The position numbers were made by a program, and so were the translations under genes. This document shows positions 24,872-33,336 of a stretch of 64,000 nt of DNA, piece by piece (position 1 is the stretch's first letter; each line of letters starts with the position of its first letter). The DNA lies in assembly GCA_964387745.1 (NCBI GenBank), contig CAYLXL010000001.1, forward strand, positions 81,033 through 145,032, in the 5' to 3' direction. The notes below the pieces were generated by a model. That model was not told where the DNA came from. It saw only the letters and a program-made list of their open reading frames with translations, and did not search any database. The stretch is from JAGOUU01 sp964387745 (GTDB lineage: Bacteria > Pseudomonadota > Gammaproteobacteria > JAGOUU01).

Positions 24872-26623
24872 ATGCCATTTCGCGAAACTTTCTTTAACCT
24901 CAACGAAACCCCTCAACCGGGTGAACATGTTCAAGTTATGCAGGACAAATGGACAACTGTAGGCGATATGCATGGTAATCCGCTAAAATTGTTACATATA
25001 TTAGTAAAAGTAGGTGCGTTGAAATTTAAGGACCATGTCAATGCTGCCCAAGTCTATAGCGATTTTAAGAATTTTTATGATGTTTATGACGGGAGTAAAG
25101 GTCTAGACGAAACAAAGAGTGCAATAGATTCCTTATTACACAACTTAGAGAAAAATCCTGAGTTTACAGGTGGGGTGAGATTACTAGGTGATTTATTGTG
25201 TGATAGAGGCAAAAATGATCTATTTATACTAGCACTTTTAGCAAAACTTGATGATGTAGGAGTACCTAAGAAGATTATTTTATCTAACCATGATATGTGG
25301 TTTATTTATTCAATGGAAATATTTTTTAGAGGAGGCAGCTTGCAACTTCCAGCTGAATCTGGGGGTCGAGAAGATCAAGTACAATCTCTGCAAGGCTTAA
25401 TAGAGTTGTTTGACAGCATAACCAATGAGCAAAGAAAAGAAGAATTCAAAGAAGAATTAAAAGAATTATATCGTAAATACATCGCAGATCTTGTATTAAT
25501 TGATCTAGAAATTAATGAAGGTGAAAGTCTTGTAATATTTACCCATGCTCCTATTACCCCTAATGTATTGAACGATATGGCAGGGGGCAATGGCCTTCAA
25601 GCTATATATGACGATTTAGGTGCTTGCAACACTAAAGAACTTAAAGAATGTATGGCACGTGAAAATGCTGGAGTTAAGTGTCTAGTCTCATCCTTCGCTT
25701 TGCATAATAGATATAGATCAGATATGATTAATTTTTCTACATATGATGGAGATATCAAACAAACAACATATTTTTACAGATGCTTATGGATGCGCAATCC
25801 TTCACCTCAAAGTAACCCTCCTATCATAGATGGCCAGTTCATGAATATACATGGACACGATGGAATAAGTAAACCATGCGCAACACGCATTAGTTTAGAC
25901 TGTAGCCTTGGTATGCCTAAATTTTTGTCAAATGATAACAATACTGGCAACCTACCAATGTATATCTCTCCGGGATTAGTCCGTCAAGCAGCTGCACGTG
26001 TAGAAGATAGGAAAACTGTTCCTTATCATCTCACCGCGGCAGCAGCAGCGGCTGAAAGTCGTCATTCAGGATGTTCCTTTGTACAAGTAACAGATAGTGA
26101 AGGCGGTCCTGCTGCTGTACAGCCATATGCTGGCTCTAGAATTGCTGACCAAGGTGGTTCTGCCGTTGTACAAAATCCTTTACTTCAGCAGGAGAGTTAT
26201 TGTGAAGAACAAGATATTCCTAGTGCAAATGTTGGCACTGGCTCTGGTGGTCAAGGTTGTCCGGTTGATGCACAAAGACAAATTCCTGAATTACAGGATG
26301 TTAATATTACTGCCCCTCAAGCTCAACCTGGTATTTTTACAAGATTTTTGAATGCTGTATTAGCACCGTTCAAGTATTTGATAAATTTATTCATAAGAAA
26401 AAATAAACAGAATACTAACCATGAAGTTAAAACAAACATCCAACCGCAAGATACTCGAGCTCAGAATCCTATAGGCATTTCTGACGAGCAAAATTTACCA
26501 CCATTTGTTAGTCCATCACCGCTAAATGGAAGTGGAAATCTTTTGAGATGTGCATATGGTGCTACTCTACGCACATCTCCCCCGATTTCAGCACAAAAAT
26601 CGCACATGTCGCCTAAATTATAA
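24872..26623 (+). CDS. PPP-family metallophosphoesterase, candidate secreted effector
   Basis: The N-terminal 340 residues carry the metal-binding motifs of calcineurin-like PPP phosphatases in order: GDMHGN (GDxHG), LLGDLLCDRG (GDxxDRG), ILSNHDMW (GNHD/E variant), FTHAP and a late HGHDG. All likely metal ligands are present, so it should be active on phosphoprotein or nucleotide substrates. After residue 390 the sequence becomes low in complexity (alanine, glycine and proline rich), with a hydrophobic/amphipathic stretch near residues 488-508 and a polar tail. This layout, a phosphatase domain plus a long disordered C-terminus, recalls the Wip effectors of Legionella; homology is inferred from motifs only. 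A PmrA-like box precedes it. No signal peptide is seen. Confidence 0.7.
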   Translation: MPFRETFFNLNETPQPGEHVQVMQDKWTTVGDMHGNPLKLLHILVKVGALKFKDHVNAAQVYSDFKNFYDVYDGSKGLDETKSAIDSLLHNLEKNPEFTGGVRLLGDLLCDRGKNDLFILALLAKLDDVGVPKKIILSNHDMWFIYSMEIFFRGGSLQLPAESGGREDQVQSLQGLIELFDSITNEQRKEEFKEELKELYRKYIADLVLIDLEINEGESLVIFTHAPITPNVLNDMAGGNGLQAIYDDLGACNTKELKECMARENAGVKCLVSSFALHNRYRSDMINFSTYDGDIKQTTYFYRCLWMRNPSPQSNPPIIDGQFMNIHGHDGISKPCATRISLDCSLGMPKFLSNDNNTGNLPMYISPGLVRQAAARVEDRKTVPYHLTAAAAAAESRHSGCSFVQVTDSEGGPAAVQPYAGSRIADQGGSAVVQNPLLQQESYCEEQDIPSANVGTGSGGQGCPVDAQRQIPELQDVNITAPQAQPGIFTRFLNAVLAPFKYLINLFIRKNKQNTNHEVKTNIQPQDTRAQNPIGISDEQNLPPFVSPSPLNGSGNLLRCAYGATLRTSPPISAQKSHMSPKL

Positions 26624-26690
26624 ATTTTGGGTGCGTGCGCCGTGCACCTGGTGCTTACTAAGTTCAACTTGTTGAATCAAACATAGTTGC

Positions 26691-26703
26691 GGCTCTGATC
26701 GTT
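26691..26703 (+). repeat. Direct repeat flanking the phosphatase-like gene, copy 2
   Basis: GGCTCTGATCGTT, matching 24628-24640. It lies a few bases before the duplicated dbpA fragment. Confidence 0.35.
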
Positions 26704-26708
26704 AGGGT

Positions 26709-26865
26709 TCTCGCAACAACTTGATTTTACTTCTTTAAAATTACGTGAGTCGTTGAAAACTAATCTAACTACTCTAGATTATAAGAAGATGACCCCCATT
26801 CAGGCAGAAAGTCTGCCTTTGATGCTAGAGGGCTCTGATATCATTGCTCAAGCTAAAACGGGCAG
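26709..26865 (+). pseudogene. Duplicated 5' fragment of dbpA
   Basis: Bases 26719-26865 (147 bp) are identical to 29352-29498 inside dbpA (offset 2633); matching extends to 26709 with only a two-base mismatch at 26717-26718. The copy covers roughly dbpA codons 14-62 (from LDFTSLKLRES to QAKTG), ends two codons before the Walker A GSGKT is complete, and has no start codon. It is a dead fragment. The perfect identity implies a recent duplication. Confidence 0.92.
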
Positions 26866-27027
26866 AAGAAGCCCACTAAAAGATTTTTTCTCGGTGGTAG
26901 ATATGACAAGTTCCTGAGTCATATGGTCTCTACAATACGCTACAAATTTATTTAGCAGTATAATTTACTGATTTGTAATCAACTTTTTAAATCAAAATTT
27001 TACTTGTATCGCCAATTATACCACCAG

Positions 27028-27446
27028 CTACAATGCTTCTGGTTCTTTTAAAGATTTTTTATTTTCCGAGACCAGACGACGCGCAACTTTCTTAACATCT
27101 TCAGCAGCAGGAAAAGCTTCAGGGCGAATGCCGCGCTCTAATAAAGTATTGCGCACAGCTTTATTATTAGTGACATGTTCATCAGATATAGCTGCTTCTG
27201 ATTGCATATGATGCTGCTTGGCATTTGAATCGTTTTGTTGGCGTCAACAAAATGATGGGGTATTTCATGGCCAGAGGTTTCGCAAGCTATTTTTGCTTTA
27301 GATATAACATTTAGAAAGTTACGCCACTCGCCATAGCCAAGTAGTTTTTGTAGGTCGCGTGCCAACCAGAACTCTGTACCTTCGGAGGTATGCTGAGCAT
27401 GTGTTTCAAAATTCTTTGTTAATTCATAAATAAAGTCGGTTTTCAT
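27028..27446 (-). pseudogene. dinD: DinD/BRO-like protein, internally deleted and frameshifted
   Basis: The first 75 residues (FWLARDLQKLLGYGEWRNFLNVISKAKIACETSGHEIPHHF) match the N-terminus of DinD, a DNA-damage-inducible protein of E. coli. After NKTIQ the frame changes. The -strand sequence down to the stop at 27028 encodes AKQHHMQSEAAISDEHV, NNKAVRNTLLERGIRPEAF and PAAEDVKKVARRL, which is the DinD C-terminus. The central 100 or so residues of a DinD of about 275 residues are missing. A deletion with frameshift therefore joined the two ends, and the gene should be non-functional. Confidence 0.85.
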
Positions 27447-27669
27447 AATTATATTTTAGTCCTTGCTTCAATACTGCTATAAAACTTTAAAGTATTATAT
27501 TGTTAGGATTTAGTAATTACAAGGATGCTATAGAAAATTTCTATCTGTCAAAATAATAGAGATAGGGCGTCTGAATTGATATGCAAGATAAATGATTAAT
27601 TTAATAAATTAGATAGTTCAGCAATGCGGTGTTATAGATTTTAAAAGGAGTGTGAAGATAAACTTCATA

Positions 27670-28596
27670 CTACGTTAAAAATTCTTTACATAGCATATTA
27701 AGTGAAGCTTTCACCTCATCCCAGGATGGTAGATTTACAGCATACACTAAAGGATTCAAAAACATAGTATATCTACTGGCAAATATATTATTTTCTATTA
27801 TGTATTTAAGAGCTGTTTTCATTTCTAATATGGGATTATCTTCAAAATATAGATCTTTGTTACCAAACTGCTCGATATCATTTTTAATGATTTGTGGAAT
27901 TAAGTTTAATGCTTCGTTTTTAATTTCAAGTTGCTTGAATATTACATACAGATCATAAGCATGTCGGACCAATGTCGCATCTGGGTTTTTATCTATACCT
28001 CGTATTTCTGCTGCTGTTCTTCGTAATAGTGAAACTATTTTTTCTGCTGCGATTACAGATATCGGTGAGCAGTTTATTTCATTAATTTCAGGTTTGTTAT
28101 TCGATGCCTGGGTGACTAGAGACTTTACTGAACAATTTACACTATTTTTAAATTGTATAGACTCAAATAGTTCTAGCTTGATATAAGGTCTTATGAAATC
28201 AGGAATGCTAAATTGAGAAGGGTAGCGGATTTCAAACAATTGTAAACCATATTCGTTGCGCGCAAATTTATTAACAATCTCAAAATTTGATAAGGAGTTT
28301 ATTTTTTGTTTTATTTGTTCATAAATATTTTTTTTAATCTTCTTTCTTTGCGCTCTGCTAGAATTTAAAATGGATTTATTAGCAGAGATTTTGAAATCAA
28401 TATCTTCAGAAAGCCGATTAGTGCTAATATGAGCTTTGGTTAAGCAGGTGCCTCCAGTAAAGATTAAATTATAATGTTCAAGATTGATATTATGTATAGA
28501 TTTCAATAGCTCAACAACGTAGTAATCTTTTTCTACTAGTGCAGGTAAGCTGATACCATAGAAGTCTGCTGTTTGTTGAAATAAGGATTTATTCAT
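27670..28596 (-). CDS. abiEii: AbiEii-type nucleotidyltransferase toxin
   Basis: Toxin of a type IV-like toxin-antitoxin or abortive-infection pair; AbiEii/MenA-family enzymes are nucleotidyltransferases. The core motif is visible as FTGGTCLTKAH...SEDIDFKIS near residues 46-68, with the downstream helix segment SPISVIAAEKIVSLLRRTAAEIRG and LVRHAYDLYVIF typical of the family. It is full length at 308 residues. It overlaps the upstream antitoxin-like gene by eight bases and is translationally coupled. It is located in the accessory segment flanked by the dbpA duplication. Confidence 0.9.
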   Translation of the reverse strand: MNKSLFQQTADFYGISLPALVEKDYYVVELLKSIHNINLEHYNLIFTGGTCLTKAHISTNRLSEDIDFKISANKSILNSSRAQRKKIKKNIYEQIKQKINSLSNFEIVNKFARNEYGLQLFEIRYPSQFSIPDFIRPYIKLELFESIQFKNSVNCSVKSLVTQASNNKPEINEINCSPISVIAAEKIVSLLRRTAAEIRGIDKNPDATLVRHAYDLYVIFKQLEIKNEALNLIPQIIKNDIEQFGNKDLYFEDNPILEMKTALKYIIENNIFASRYTMFLNPLVYAVNLPSWDEVKASLNMLCKEFLT

Positions 28597-29002
28597 AGGC
28601 TATTCTTAATTTAAATCTTTCAGTACCAATTTTTCTGCTAAATCGGTCATAAATGATAACTGCTGCATTTGCTCTTACCTGAGTATCGTTATCAGAACCT
28701 ATAGGAGCAATTTTGTAGTCTACTTTTAATCTTTTTAATGCTTCTTCAGATACTTGAGCAAATCCATTTTCTGCAGCAATCATAGGCTTATTTGTTAAGC
28801 TGCTTATTCTAGCCTTTGCGTATAAGCCATACCCAATTTTTATTAAAATCCCTTCCTTGGTTAACTGAAGCAAGGCTCTACCGACTTGTTTATAAGCACC
28901 AAATTTTTCAAAGTCTTTGCGTAAAAAAACATTCTTTTTTTTGGCTTTGCGTATTTTCTCGCGTACTAAAGTCTTTAAAGACTCTTTTCTCATATTTCTC
29001 AT
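28589..29002 (-). CDS. AbiEi/DUF6088-like antitoxin
   Basis: Winged-helix type regulator expected to neutralise and repress the adjacent AbiEii toxin. The segment YKQVGRALLQLTKEGILIKIGYGLYAKAR is the characteristic N-terminal wHTH, and the remainder (PIGSDNDTQVRANAAVIIYDRFSRKIG) fits the short C-terminal domain of DUF6088-type antitoxins rather than the long AbiEi. 137 residues. The basic N-terminus agrees with DNA binding. The start could alternatively be the ATG three codons later. Confidence 0.85.
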   Translation of the reverse strand: MRNMRKESLKTLVREKIRKAKKKNVFLRKDFEKFGAYKQVGRALLQLTKEGILIKIGYGLYAKARISSLTNKPMIAAENGFAQVSEEALKRLKVDYKIAPIGSDNDTQVRANAAVIIYDRFSRKIGTERFKLRIAYE

Positions 29003-29310
29003 AGGACTAACAGATAGTTTTCACGGTATATCCTATAGATTAGCCCATCTTTAAAAATAAATCAACAAAAATACCACTTGTTGCTAATTTATAAAAGCAT
29101 CTAACTGTTTGAATAATATGAGATAATTAAATTTAATTATGGTATTTTTGTGCCGTAAAATGGGGGCTAAATGTTATTATTATCAGAGGAGATGCGATCA
29201 TTACGGTGCTAGCGCTTATCGTTACTAACTTATTCAAAATTAAATTATGTTTAAAATAGCCTTGAGGGATGGTAAGATGGACACTTTTAGTTAGTCTTTT
29301 GATGTGAATC
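29003..29310. other. Divergent gap between AbiE pair and dbpA
   Basis: AT-rich, no gene visible. It must contain promoters for both the toxin-antitoxin pair (minus) and dbpA (plus), but no consensus pair stands out. Confidence 0.5.
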
Positions 29311-30723
29311 ATGAAAAATCTTGACAACTCTGTCCCTCAAATCTCGCAAGGACTTGATTTTACTTCTTTAAAATTACGTGAGTCGTTGAAAACTAATCTA
29401 ACTACTCTAGATTATAAGAAGATGACCCCCATTCAGGCAGAAAGTCTGCCTTTGATGCTAGAGGGCTCTGATATCATTGCTCAAGCTAAAACGGGCAGTG
29501 GCAAAACTGTTGCTTTTGGTTTAGCTTTATTGAATCGTCTTAATGTGGATCAGTATGCTGTTCAGGCGCTGGTCTTGTGCCCGACTCGTGAACTTGCAGA
29601 ACAGGTTAGTCAAGTTTTGCGGCGTTTAGCACGTCTTTTGCCCAATATTAAAATTTTAAATTTATCTGGTGGCATGCCAATGCGACCGCAAACAGAATCA
29701 TTAAGACATGGTGCTCACATTATTGTCGGAACGCCAGGAAGGGTGCAAAGACATTTAGATAAAGAATCTTTTTCACTAAATAAATTACAAACACTGGTTT
29801 TAGACGAAGCTGATCGCATGCTTGATATGGGTTTTTATGAAAACATTCAGCAGGTGATTTCTTTTTGTCCTAAATTACGTCAGACATTATTATTCTCGGC
29901 TACTTATCCTGAAGAAATTAAAAAGCTTGCAGCTGGATTTATGAAAAAACCACAGCATGTGCGTGTTGAAGAATCTTTATCACTTGATATCGAGCAGGGC
30001 TTCTATGAGGTATCAAATAAAAAAGATAAGTTTGAAATATTAAAAGCAATGTTGTTGCATCACCAACCACAGTCAACTTTAATTTTTTGTAACACTAAAG
30101 AACAGACTTTTTCTTTGTCTAATCATCTTTGTCAAGAAGGCTTTAGCGCTATAGCTCTTAATGGTGATATGGAACAAGTTGATCGAGACGAGGCAGTAAT
30201 TCAATTTTGCAATCGTAGCGTTTCAATTTTAGTAGCAACTGATGTGGCTGCACGTGGCTTAGATATTAAAGATCTGCCTGCGGTTATAAATTTTGATATG
30301 GCAAACTCAGCCGACGTTCACATTCACCGAATCGGTCGGACAGGACGTGCCGGTAATAAAGGTTTAGCTTTGAGTATTACAACGCCAGCTGATGTTGAGC
30401 GAGTTCGAGCGATTGAGCAAGTCATGAATGCACCTATAGTTTGGAGCGAAAAAAACAAACTTACATTGAAGAACAGAACTTTAAGATCACCAGATATGGT
30501 GACTTTATGCATTGCTGCTGGCAGAAAAGACAAAATTCGTCCTGGTGATATCTTAGGCGCTTTAACAAAAGATGCTGGTATACCTGGGGATAGCATCGGT
30601 AAAATTGATATTTCAATATTTTATTCATATGTAGCTATTGCACGAAGTCAGGTAGACAAAGCTTATAAATATTTACAAAATGGCAAACTAAAAGCCCGTA
30701 AAGTAAATGTTCGACGGTTATAA
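29311..30723 (+). CDS. dbpA: DEAD-box ATP-dependent RNA helicase DbpA
   Basis: RNA helicase that acts in 50S subunit assembly, directed to hairpin 92 of 23S rRNA. All DEAD-box motifs are present: TPIQAE (Q motif), AKTGSGKT, PTRELAEQV, TPGRVQRH, DEADRML, SAT, and ARGLDIKDLPAVINFD with HRIGRTGRAG. The C-terminal 75 residues form the DbpA RNA-binding domain (RSPDMVTLCIAAGRKDKIRPGDILGAL and the following IGKIDIS). 470 residues, normal. Codons 11-63 are the source of the duplicated fragment at 26.7 kb. Confidence 0.95.
   Translation: MKNLDNSVPQISQGLDFTSLKLRESLKTNLTTLDYKKMTPIQAESLPLMLEGSDIIAQAKTGSGKTVAFGLALLNRLNVDQYAVQALVLCPTRELAEQVSQVLRRLARLLPNIKILNLSGGMPMRPQTESLRHGAHIIVGTPGRVQRHLDKESFSLNKLQTLVLDEADRMLDMGFYENIQQVISFCPKLRQTLLFSATYPEEIKKLAAGFMKKPQHVRVEESLSLDIEQGFYEVSNKKDKFEILKAMLLHHQPQSTLIFCNTKEQTFSLSNHLCQEGFSAIALNGDMEQVDRDEAVIQFCNRSVSILVATDVAARGLDIKDLPAVINFDMANSADVHIHRIGRTGRAGNKGLALSITTPADVERVRAIEQVMNAPIVWSEKNKLTLKNRTLRSPDMVTLCIAAGRKDKIRPGDILGALTKDAGIPGDSIGKIDISIFYSYVAIARSQVDKAYKYLQNGKLKARKVNVRRL
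29342..29498 (+). repeat. dbpA copy of the 147-bp duplicated segment
   Basis: Right-hand copy of the direct repeat whose other copy is at 26709-26865. The two copies are in the same orientation and flank 2.48 kb that holds the dinD remnant and the AbiE pair. Confidence 0.92.
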
Positions 30724-30748
30724 TCATAGTTTATAGAGAGAGTAAATC

Positions 30749-30952
30749 ATGGAAACAGGAACAGTAAAGCGTTTTAATAAAATTAAAGGTTATGGTTTTA
30801 TTAAGCCAGATTCAGAAGATAAGGAAGTTTTTATTCATTTTTCTGAAATTCAGACTGAAGGTTATAAAGACTTAGCTGTAGGACAGCGCGTTCGTTATAA
30901 TTTAGTCATGAGCGAGCGTGGTGAGTGTGCTAAACAGGTTGAAATAATTTAG
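30749..30952 (+). CDS. Cold-shock domain protein
   Basis: Small nucleic-acid-binding protein of the CspA family, a single OB fold of 67 residues. RNP1 is KGYGFI and RNP2 is VFIHF; GTVKRFN at the N-terminus is typical. It starts 25 bp after dbpA behind an AGAGAG ribosome binding site and could be cotranscribed with that helicase, a sensible pairing for RNA unfolding. Which Csp paralogue it is cannot be told from sequence. Confidence 0.93.
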   Translation: METGTVKRFNKIKGYGFIKPDSEDKEVFIHFSEIQTEGYKDLAVGQRVRYNLVMSERGECAKQVEII

Positions 30953-31020
30953 AAAAGATAAAATTTTTGGTGTCAGTACGAGTGATTGATGCCCGAATTA
31001 AAATTCTGGGAATTTAAATG

Positions 31021-31405
31021 TGGTGGAGGCGGCGGGAATTGAACCCGCGTCCACAAGTCCTCTGCCTATAGCTCTACATAATTAGTGACGCCTACGTTTG
31101 ACTTAAACTTCCCGGGCGCACGCGGTAAGTTCAAGCGAGCTCTTTAAGTTTTAGTAGTCAGGCCCAGAGCATGCCATCGTACGATCCTATATATATGACA
31201 ATCATTTCAACTGTATAGGCACGGTTGAGTGATCGGCTACCTAAGGTCTCAGTTGTGAGATTAAGCAGCTAATAGACCAGCGTCAGCTGATCCGTATACT
31301 TTGTCGTTTGCAAGTATAAATTTGTAACAGGATTTTACGAGGTAAGTCACATCCTCGTTATGCACTATGAGGTTTCGCAACCTATGTCGAAGCCAGGTCG
31401 CCCCC
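31021..31405 (-). ncRNA. ssrA: Transfer-messenger RNA (tmRNA)
   Basis: Rescues stalled ribosomes by acting first as tRNA-Ala and then as mRNA. On the minus strand the 5' end GGGGGCG pairs with CGCCTCC before the encoded ACCA 3' end, forming the acceptor stem with one G-U. The T-arm GGGTTCAATTCCCGC is clear next to the 3' end, and the 5' region has the GACCTGGCTTCGACATAGG and GCGAAACC segments seen in other tmRNAs. The tag reading frame (31311-31261) encodes ANDKVYGSADAGLLAA and a TAA stop. The one-piece form is about 385 nt. Confidence 0.96.
31261..31311 (-). other. tmRNA proteolysis tag reading frame
   Basis: Starting with the GCA resume codon, the frame reads ANDKVYGSADAGLLAA then TAA. The AND start and LAA end match the pattern recognised by ClpXP and SspB-like adaptors in proteobacteria; the middle is lineage specific and longer than the E. 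coli tag. Confidence 0.9.
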
Positions 31406-31412
31406 AATAGTT

Positions 31413-31441
31413 ATTTTACTATAGATAGAGCAAATTAGCAA
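31413..31441 (-). promoter_or_regulatory. ssrA promoter
   Basis: On the minus strand TTGCTA (31441-31436) and TAAAAT (31418-31413) are 17 bp apart; seven bases then lead to the first G of the mature tmRNA. The -35 matches the consensus at four of six positions. Confidence 0.55.
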
Positions 31442-31511
31442 ACTGGCAGATATAACTGATTGATATTGTTTAAGTAAATTTTGATAGAACTTAGTTGATG
31501 AGATAAAGTGT

Positions 31512-31560
31512 ATACTTGGTGCTGATATCTTTATATATTTGTATCGATCGCACCAAGTAT
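31512..31560. repeat. 11-bp perfect inverted repeat downstream of ettA
   Basis: ATACTTGGTGC (31512-31522) and GCACCAAGTAT (31550-31560) are exact reverse complements, separated by 27 bp that can pair further (GATA/TATC). It lies 12 bp after the ettA stop on the minus strand. Neither strand has a T-run after it, so it is not a standard terminator; mRNA 3'-end hairpin or remnant of a mobile element are alternatives. Confidence 0.5.
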
Positions 31561-31572
31561 TGGGGATTAAAT

Positions 31573-33252
31573 TTATCCTACCGTTTCAATTTTCTTATAC
31601 TTGATTCGGTGTGGTTGAACAAAAGCTTCACCTAATTCAGCCTTACGTTTTTCTTCATATTCTGTATAACCACCTTCAAACCATTCAACATGGCTATCAC
31701 CTTCAAAAGCTAAGATATGCGTAGCAACACGATCAAGGAACCAGCGATCATGCGAGATAACCATCGCGCAACCAGGGAACTCTAATAAAGCTTCTTCAAG
31801 TGCACGTAGTGTTTCCACGTCTAGATCATTGGTTGGTTCGTCGAGTAATAGAACATTACCACCAGATTTTAATAACTTGGCCAAATGCAAGCGATTTCGT
31901 TCACCACCGGATAAGTCACCAACACGTTTTTGTTGATCTGTCCCTTTAAAGTTGAAGCGACCAATATAAGCGCGAGAAGGCGTTTGATAATTACCAACGG
32001 TGATGAAATCCAATCCATCAGAAATTTCTTCCCAAACTGTTTTGTTGTTATCTAAATTATCACGGGATTGATCGACATAAGATAATTTAACAGTTTCACC
32101 AACAATAACATTACCGTTGTCTGGTTGTTCTTGGCCAGTAATCATTTTGAAGAATGTTGATTTACCGGCACCGTTTGGTCCAATAATCCCAACGATAGCA
32201 CCTTTAGGGATTTGAATAGAAAGATTATCAATAAGAAGCTTGTTATTAAAGCTTTTAGAAATATTTTCTAATTTAATTACTAAGTCACCCAATCTTTCTC
32301 CTGGTGGAATGTAAAGCGACATCGTCTCATTACGTTGCTGAGCTTCTTGTGAACAAAGTTCTTCAAAGCGGTTAAGACGTGCTTGGTTTTTCGCGCGACG
32401 ACCTTTTGGACTTTGTCTGACCCATTCTAATTCTTTTTCGATCATCTTTTTACGATTAGCTTGCGACTTCTCTTCTTGCTCAAGTCGGGCTTCTTTTTGT
32501 TCTAACCAGCTAGAATAGTTACCTTGATAAGGTATCCCTGCGCCTCGGTCTAATTCTAGAATCCAGCCAGCGACATTATCTAAGAAATACCTATCATGGG
32601 TTACGGCAACAACAGTACCTGGGAATTCATGTAAGAAATGCTCTAACCAAGCTACCGACTCTGCGTCCAAATGGTTAGTCGGTTCATCGAGTAGGATCAT
32701 GTCAGGGTTAGATAGAAGAAGCTTACATAAAGCTACTCGGCGGCGTTCACCACCCGATAAATATTTAACTTCCTGGTCCCAAGGGGGGAGTCTGAGTGAG
32801 TCAGCGCAAATGTCTAATTTTCTGTCGAGCTCCCAAGCACCAGCTGCATCTATGTCATTTTGCAGCTCGCCTTGTTCGGCTAAAAGATTGTTCATGGTCT
32901 CATCATCCATGGGTTCGGCAAATTTCTCACTGATAGCATTAAATCTATCTAGTTTTTGCTTGATAGCGCTAACAGCAAGCTCAACATTAGCACGAACTGT
33001 TTTGTTATCGTCAAGCTGCGGTTCTTGAGGTAGATAGCCAATAGAGATACCCTTAGCTGAGAAAGCCTCGCCTTGGATTTCTTTGTCTAGTCCAGCCATA
33101 ATCTTAAGTAAAGTTGACTTACCAGAACCATTGAGACCAAGCACACCTATTTTGGCGCCAGGAAAAAAAGATAAGCAAATATTGCTTAATATCTCTTTTT
33201 TTGGCGGCACAATTTTGCTAACGTGATTCATAGTGTATATATATTGGGCCAT
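31573..33252 (-). CDS. ettA: Energy-dependent translational throttle protein EttA (ABC-F)
   Basis: Ribosome-associated ABC-F ATPase that gates entry into elongation at the E site according to ATP/ADP ratio. Two ATPase domains are visible, with Walker A GLNGSGKST and GPNGAGKST, signatures LSGGERRRVAL and LSGGERNRL, and Walker B LLDEPTNHLD and LLDEPTNDLD. The start MAQYIYTMNHVSKIVPPKKEIL and the length of 559 residues are specific to EttA rather than Uup. No membrane segments, as expected. A divergent EAL-domain gene starts 85 bp upstream. Confidence 0.97.
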   Translation of the reverse strand: MAQYIYTMNHVSKIVPPKKEILSNICLSFFPGAKIGVLGLNGSGKSTLLKIMAGLDKEIQGEAFSAKGISIGYLPQEPQLDDNKTVRANVELAVSAIKQKLDRFNAISEKFAEPMDDETMNNLLAEQGELQNDIDAAGAWELDRKLDICADSLRLPPWDQEVKYLSGGERRRVALCKLLLSNPDMILLDEPTNHLDAESVAWLEHFLHEFPGTVVAVTHDRYFLDNVAGWILELDRGAGIPYQGNYSSWLEQKEARLEQEEKSQANRKKMIEKELEWVRQSPKGRRAKNQARLNRFEELCSQEAQQRNETMSLYIPPGERLGDLVIKLENISKSFNNKLLIDNLSIQIPKGAIVGIIGPNGAGKSTFFKMITGQEQPDNGNVIVGETVKLSYVDQSRDNLDNNKTVWEEISDGLDFITVGNYQTPSRAYIGRFNFKGTDQQKRVGDLSGGERNRLHLAKLLKSGGNVLLLDEPTNDLDVETLRALEEALLEFPGCAMVISHDRWFLDRVATHILAFEGDSHVEWFEGGYTEYEEKRKAELGEAFVQPHRIKYKKIETVG

Positions 33253-33336
33253 ACTGTACCTTAACTAATTTTATTCAGATAAAATGGGTATATTATAAAG
33301 TATTTTTCAAGAATAAAATAGTATCGGAAAGCAAAT

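Larger units (their letters stand above)
26624..27027. other. Gene-free region between phosphatase-like gene and dinD remnant
   Basis: No intact gene. After the stop there is a short GC-rich inverted segment (GGTGC...GCACC) and a near-palindrome TTCAAC-tt-GTTGAA (26663-26676), then copy 2 of the 13-mer repeat, then the dbpA fragment (26709-26865). The remaining 160 bp is AT-rich and featureless. Confidence 0.6.

Noticed and set aside
26097..26351. Plus-strand frame of 84 codons inside the phosphatase-like gene
   Set aside because: Alternative frame of the low-complexity tail, leucine-rich, with no ribosome binding site.
30960..31020. Terminator between the cold-shock gene and ssrA (CCCGAAT...ATTCTGGG)
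   Set aside because: Stem has a mismatch and neither strand shows a T-run after it; too weak to list.
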